64,000 nucleotides of DNA, from NCBI GenBank assembly GCA_052400665.1, contig JBQTGK010000001.1. The stretch is one strand, 5' to 3'. Origin of the DNA: JBQTGK01 sp052400665 (GTDB lineage Bacteria > Bacteroidota > Bacteroidia > Bacteroidales > Marinifilaceae). Below the pieces are notes generated by a model. The model made no database searches. It worked only from the letters and a program-made list of their open reading frames with translations, and was not told where the DNA came from. The first letter of the stretch is position 1. Each line of letters opens with the position of its first letter. Shown piece by piece: positions 60,819-64,000 of this stretch. A program made the translations under genes and the position numbers.

Positions 60819-61592
60819 TTAATCAGTATAATGCCCTAAAGGCTTAATTCTACTTTTGTGCATAAATCCGTTCTTTGTATCGCTTTTATCTTGAACTTTC
60901 CACCAATTGCAATTACTGTTTGGAGTAAATAAAAATTCTTCATTAGTTTCTATTTTGTAAACAACAGGATAATTATATCCTTTGCCTTTTCGAACATTTG
61001 TATAATCATCAGGATCATTAATAATTGCCAAACGCTTTAAATAATCTTCCGTTACACCCTCTATTCCTTTGAACAAATAATTGTAATAGGATTCTCCATT
61101 AGAAAAGTATATTCCTGTAATATAGACAGGTTCATCTTTATACTTATTCATATGAAAATAAATCGTTTTCCCATTGGGAAAAAGTAAATCAACTGAAACA
61201 TCACTTTGCAAACCTTCATCGTAAATAAGTGAATTTTCAATAATTGAATCAATAGAATTTTCATATCCAGAAAATAAAAACAACTTCTTAAACTTTACGA
61301 TTTCATTAAAATAAACAGACGAGTACTTTTGAGGATTATTAATTCTTTCATAAAAAATATCCACACAATCCTTTGTTGTATTTTCATCACATTTTCTAAA
61401 GAAAAAATACTCTTCCTCCTCTAACGAAGACATTCCTAACAGAATACAAACGCTATCGATTGATAATTCTTTATTTTGCAAACTATTATAAAATTCATGC
61501 ACTTTTTTATAATACAAATTATGTCTATCCGATTCCTGACCGAATGTCGAAAGACTCATCAAAATAATAATCAATAAAAATACTTTTTTCAT
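60819..61592 (-). CDS. Secreted SH3-like partner of LDT-like Rhs tip
   Basis: The 257-residue protein has a signal peptide (MKKVFLLIIILMSLSTFGQ) and a C-terminal bacterial SH3-like region (about 195-250, DYTNVRKGKGYNYPVVYKI, WWKVQDKSDTKNGFMHKSRI). SH3b domains often bind peptidoglycan. It starts three bases after the stop of the L,D-transpeptidase-like tip. A periplasmic immunity protein is what one expects against a toxin acting on peptidoglycan, so the pair makes sense. The N-terminal half is unassigned. Confidence 0.7.
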   Translation of the reverse strand: MKKVFLLIIILMSLSTFGQESDRHNLYYKKVHEFYNSLQNKELSIDSVCILLGMSSLEEEEYFFFRKCDENTTKDCVDIFYERINNPQKYSSVYFNEIVKFKKLFLFSGYENSIDSIIENSLIYDEGLQSDVSVDLLFPNGKTIYFHMNKYKDEPVYITGIYFSNGESYYNYLFKGIEGVTEDYLKRLAIINDPDDYTNVRKGKGYNYPVVYKIETNEEFLFTPNSNCNWWKVQDKSDTKNGFMHKSRIKPLGHYTD

Positions 61593-61595
61593 AAT

Positions 61596-62651
61596 TTACG
61601 GATATAATTGAACTGAAGGAATAGTATAACCTACATTTAATCTCATTGGACCATATTGCGAAAGATGGTTACGAATCATACTGGAAAACAGCCTTAATTC
61701 TTGAGCATTTCCCGTTAATCCAATACAGCCAGCAGTACCAGGAAGTCCTCCATCAGGGTGAATTCTTAAATACTGCCTATTATGCATAGGATCTGGAGTT
61801 ATGTCTACACTAAATCCAACACCATCTTTAACAAACCCTTGTTTTGTTCGTTTCCTCCAATTTGATAACTCCCACTCCCCATGTGGAGTAGGTAATAAAG
61901 ATCTAGATCCCGAGCGAGCAGTCCAAGTTTTAACAATTTCTGGCCCCACCGCTGTATTTCTATACCATGTTAGAGTTCCATCTACCCTAGTTCTTCCTGG
62001 AGATCTTGCTCCCGTAAAACCAAGATAATCATCCCCAAATCGTCCTCCTAATCCTGCCATAACTAAACTAATTGCTCTACTTCCAGTAACAGTAACTTCT
62101 GGCAAATTAACATTCACAACAGGTTCATCATCATGCTGCCCATGATTCCACAATCCAATAACCCCACCTGTTATACCACCTTGTAAAACATCTCCACCGG
62201 AAACCAAAGCACCTAACGAACCACCAGCAGCACCAGTAATTTCATAGCCTAAGCGTCCGATTCCCAAATTACCTGCCGAAGCTCCTAAAGAACCCATTGC
62301 ACCAGAAACAAATCCCGTTCCAAAACTACCGCCTTGTACACATGAAATTCCACCTTGTCCAACACCATGGGCTGCGGCACTTCCGGCTGTTTTTATAAAT
62401 CCATTGCTTACACCAGAGAAAGCATCACCAATTCCTGTTGTAATTCCTGCAGTTATGGCACTCATAGCTGCACCTTTTAATGTATTGCCTGCAAATTGGC
62501 CCCAATCCCAATTACTAAAACCGCCATCGCTAAAAGCAACACTCCCTGTATAAGTTAGAGCACTAATTGCTGCACCAATTCCAACTACTGCTAAAAATGC
62601 CAACTCCCCATCCTCATCCACCATCATCATGGGGTTATTCCCCATGGCCAT
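61596..62651 (-). CDS. Orphan Rhs tip with L,D-transpeptidase-like domain
   Basis: The frame is open from 62,735 but interrupted upstream by a TAA; the first ATG is 62,651 within SPYMAMGNNPMMMVDEDG, the Rhs core end. A Gly/Ala-rich linker fills about residues 15-150 (GAAMSAITAGITTGIGDAFS). The C-terminal domain, about 240-351, has THGEWELSNW-like TPHGEWEL, RIHPDGGLPGTAGCIGL with His and Cys placed as in L,D-transpeptidase/Tlde1-type enzymes, and a final SYTIPS-like tail. It probably modifies or cuts peptidoglycan in rival cells. The core is broken upstream, so this is an orphan cassette needing recombination to be deployed. Confidence 0.75.
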   Translation of the reverse strand: MAMGNNPMMMVDEDGELAFLAVVGIGAAISALTYTGSVAFSDGGFSNWDWGQFAGNTLKGAAMSAITAGITTGIGDAFSGVSNGFIKTAGSAAAHGVGQGGISCVQGGSFGTGFVSGAMGSLGASAGNLGIGRLGYEITGAAGGSLGALVSGGDVLQGGITGGVIGLWNHGQHDDEPVVNVNLPEVTVTGSRAISLVMAGLGGRFGDDYLGFTGARSPGRTRVDGTLTWYRNTAVGPEIVKTWTARSGSRSLLPTPHGEWELSNWRKRTKQGFVKDGVGFSVDITPDPMHNRQYLRIHPDGGLPGTAGCIGLTGNAQELRLFSSMIRNHLSQYGPMRLNVGYTIPSVQLYP

Positions 62652-62682
62652 GTAAGGACTAACTGCCTGCAGAGCAGGATCG

Positions 62683-62761
62683 ATGGCAAACCAACGACCT
62701 ACTTCGGGGTCGTAATAACGTGTCCTGTGAAATATTTACAGCTCTAACAAATTGATTTCAC
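62683..62761 (-). repeat. Shared 79-bp Rhs core block with hairpin, copy 2
   Basis: Matches copy 1 (58,567-58,645) at 76 of 79 positions. Inverted repeat arms GTGAAAT (62,727-62,733) and ATTTCAC (62,755-62,761), 21-base loop. Upstream on the minus strand the core reads FIDSLGINWYDHHVYL and then hits stops in the hairpin; past it, RYYDPEVGRWFAIDP resumes. Removing the 35-base hairpin restores one frame. Confidence 0.85.
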
Positions 62762-62908
62762 AAGATAAACATGGTGATCGTACCAGTTAATGCCTAAACT
62801 GTCAATGAACTCTTTGTAAGCGATACTTTGTACTGCTTATTTTCCTACATTTTTATTTGTTTTTTACACTGAATAGCAATTCCTTACATTGTCATATTAT
62901 TCAAATCA
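62762..62908 (-). pseudogene. Upstream Rhs core fragment of orphan cassette
   Basis: On the minus strand a fragment reads EFIDSLGINWYDHHVYL just before the hairpin, clearly the Rhs core (compare DxLGLNWYDYxAR). Farther upstream the similarity decays into AT-rich sequence shared in part with the region upstream of copy 1. No start codon or longer frame is present. Confidence 0.6.
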
Positions 62909-62928
62909 GTCAATTTGAAATATTACGA
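62909..62928 (-). repeat. Module-end 20-bp repeat, copy 3
   Basis: GTCAATTTGAAATATTACGA, directly abutting the stop codon of the DUF4375-like immunity gene. Confidence 0.7.
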
Positions 62929-63396
62929 CTAACTTACACTTTCAAGATATTGCCCTAACAAATTGGTTAAATCCTCCTCTACCTCATAATATGTATCATC
63001 ACATTTCTCAAGAAAATCACTTAGTTTATCATCAAAATTTGCAATCTTACCAATCTCCTTGTTAAATACTTTATGTCTAAATTCTTCAACATTAAAACCC
63101 TCAATGTTCACTTCTTTTAAAACTGTATTTAACAAATTCATTGTGAAGTTTGCATTGATTATTTTTAGAGAGTCCAATGTTAAATATCCAAATAAACCAT
63201 ATCCATTTAGAAAATATTGGTGAAAACCTCCATTAAAAACTTGTTGATGGAGAACGACAATGGTATATACTACTCTCAAATGTATTGGTAGATTGTGAAC
63301 ATAGGTATACCAATCTTCTTGATTTGAAAGAATTTTTTCATCAATTCCTTGAACTGACTCATTAAATTTCTTCTCAATTAATTTTTCTTTATTCAT
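62929..63396 (-). CDS. DUF4375/DMP19-like immunity protein
   Basis: The 155-residue cytoplasmic protein carries VVLHQQVFNGGFHQYFLNG, the NGGFxQYF motif of DUF4375/DMP19-like proteins, and an acidic C-terminal half (KCDDTYYEVEEDLTNLL). Such proteins are recurrent immunity proteins for nuclease toxins in polymorphic toxin systems; DMP19 itself is a DNA mimic. An acidic cytoplasmic partner fits a nuclease. It starts 16 bases after the toxin gene stop. Confidence 0.8.
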   Translation of the reverse strand: MNKEKLIEKKFNESVQGIDEKILSNQEDWYTYVHNLPIHLRVVYTIVVLHQQVFNGGFHQYFLNGYGLFGYLTLDSLKIINANFTMNLLNTVLKEVNIEGFNVEEFRHKVFNKEIGKIANFDDKLSDFLEKCDDTYYEVEEDLTNLLGQYLESVS

Positions 63397-63412
63397 TGCA
63401 TTATTATTACAA

Positions 63413-64000
63413 TTATTTGACGAATGCTCCCGAATACATTTGTTTGTTCATTTGAATTAGTTGTTGTAATGAGCTGTTTGGAATTCCCCGTAATCCATAT
63501 ACTCGTCTTATTTCTAAAATATCTCTGGCTAAAACTTGTCTTGCATTAGTAAATCCTGACATACTGCGACTTACACTCCCCTTTCCTACAGTATGTCCAA
63601 GTTTTGGAACAAGGATTGATGGTGCAGTATTAGTATTATAGCCTGGAACAAATCTTTTCATTAATGCTTTTTGTCCAACATGATGAGCATCCAATCCAAC
63701 TTCTAAACCTCTTAAGCTTTTGTAAGATCCCACTTTCCAGAGGTTACCTCCCCAATTAGCACTACCACCTTTAACCAAAGCCATTTCTGCTTTTGATAAA
63801 GTTTGCATACCACCCTTAGTAATAGTTTTTCCAACTATTTTTCTACCACCATTTACAAGAGCTTTTCCAATTCCTGCGCCCAACATATAATCAATTGGGC
63901 TGTCTGTTATTTCAACTCTTCCACTAGATTGTTTGTACCATTCGGTAAATTGTACTTGTTCTAAAGAATAGTTACTCCATTCATCTTTTGGATCATAACT
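63413..64000 (-). CDS. Rhs-type toxin C-terminus, AHH-like nuclease (partial)
   Basis: The frame is open to the window edge, so the N-terminus lies beyond 64,000; the visible part has 195 codons. SPIDYMLGAGIGKALVNGG is a pre-toxin segment. The tip contains GLEVGLDAHHVGQKALMKR, GYNTNTAPSILVPKLGHT, and a conserved Arg-rich end (NARQVLARDILEIRRVYG). DAHH and the following GY..AP..P..H pattern resemble HNH/EndoVII-fold AHH-type nuclease toxins. This is presumably the active, full-length Rhs protein, delivered to neighbours to cut nucleic acid, with the DUF4375-like gene as immunity. Confidence 0.7.
   Translation of the reverse strand, partial: SYDPKDEWSNYSLEQVQFTEWYKQSSGRVEITDSPIDYMLGAGIGKALVNGGRKIVGKTITKGGMQTLSKAEMALVKGGSANWGGNLWKVGSYKSLRGLEVGLDAHHVGQKALMKRFVPGYNTNTAPSILVPKLGHTVGKGSVSRSMSGFTNARQVLARDILEIRRVYGLRGIPNSSLQQLIQMNKQMYSGAFVK

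Overview
The window looks like a chromosomal piece of an AT-rich marine or sediment member of the Bacteroidota. Marinilabiliales/Marinifilaceae-like is my best guess, from gene content and not from any search. Supporting signs are many promoters with the Bacteroidota -7 box TAnnTTTG, lipoproteins ending in a short lipobox before Cys, a TonB-like protein, the SdhC-SdhA-SdhB type complex II, the pair RbfA-LolE-like, and an Rhs locus typical of the phylum. HemN, complex II and a reductive dehalogenase point to anaerobic or microaerobic respiration. No rRNA, tRNA, CRISPR array or intact transposase was recognised.

Region 1 (1-19,822) is mostly housekeeping: a small membrane protein, a BtpA-like barrel protein, a broken four-helix-bundle gene between 12-bp inverted repeats, an OmpA-like lipoprotein, dxs, a SulP transporter, a C1 peptidase, an M49 peptidase, a two-component pair (periplasmic-binding/PAS kinase plus LuxR-type regulator), a Pif1-like helicase with HRDC and HTH tail, a DUF1289 protein, a 5'-nucleotidase and an alpha/beta hydrolase. 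A small RNA is proposed at 16,788-16,883.

Region 2 (20,268-28,604) holds sdhCAB, an RlpA-like protein, an acidic lipoprotein, a TonB C-terminal protein, a conserved hypothetical and a CPBP protease.

Region 3 (28,811-39,440) is the most unusual metabolic block. A Tat-exported reductive dehalogenase (RdhA) and its membrane anchor (RdhB) are followed by a flavin reductase, a ferredoxin, a DUF4405-like membrane protein, a NosR/RdhC-like FMN and Fe-S protein and an outer-membrane barrel. Next to it are a secreted protein with two OsmC-like halves, a deleted relic of a paralogue that keeps the same 69-bp promoter/operator layout, a DUF3861 protein and two AraC-type regulators.

Region 4 (39,634-50,107) is housekeeping again: dusB, two DUF3157-like proteins, a LolE-like permease, rbfA, a YqaA-like protein, trpS, a hybrid histidine kinase and hemN.

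Region 5 (50,012-53,425) is a 3.3-kb islet bounded by two 96-bp copies of the 3' end of hemN. It carries two related HExxH-containing modules, each followed by a small secreted protein. The first is part of a lipoprotein broken by two homopolymer frameshifts, the second is a headless orphan. The layout resembles a toxin/immunity pair plus an orphan cassette.

Region 6 (53,492-57,442) has a Spy/CpxP-like protein, a CtpA-type peptidase, dCMP deaminase and a small secreted protein. Region 7 (57,529-64,000) contains a second copy of the small RNA, a 42-bp tandem repeat, and a minus-strand Rhs array. The array has an AHH-type nuclease tip with a DUF4375 immunity protein, an L,D-transpeptidase-like tip with two secreted partners, a hydrophobic tip with a membrane immunity protein, and a decayed tip. 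Two orphan cassettes share a 79-bp block with a hairpin and stop codons that interrupt the Rhs core at the same place, and three modules end in the same 20-bp sequence.
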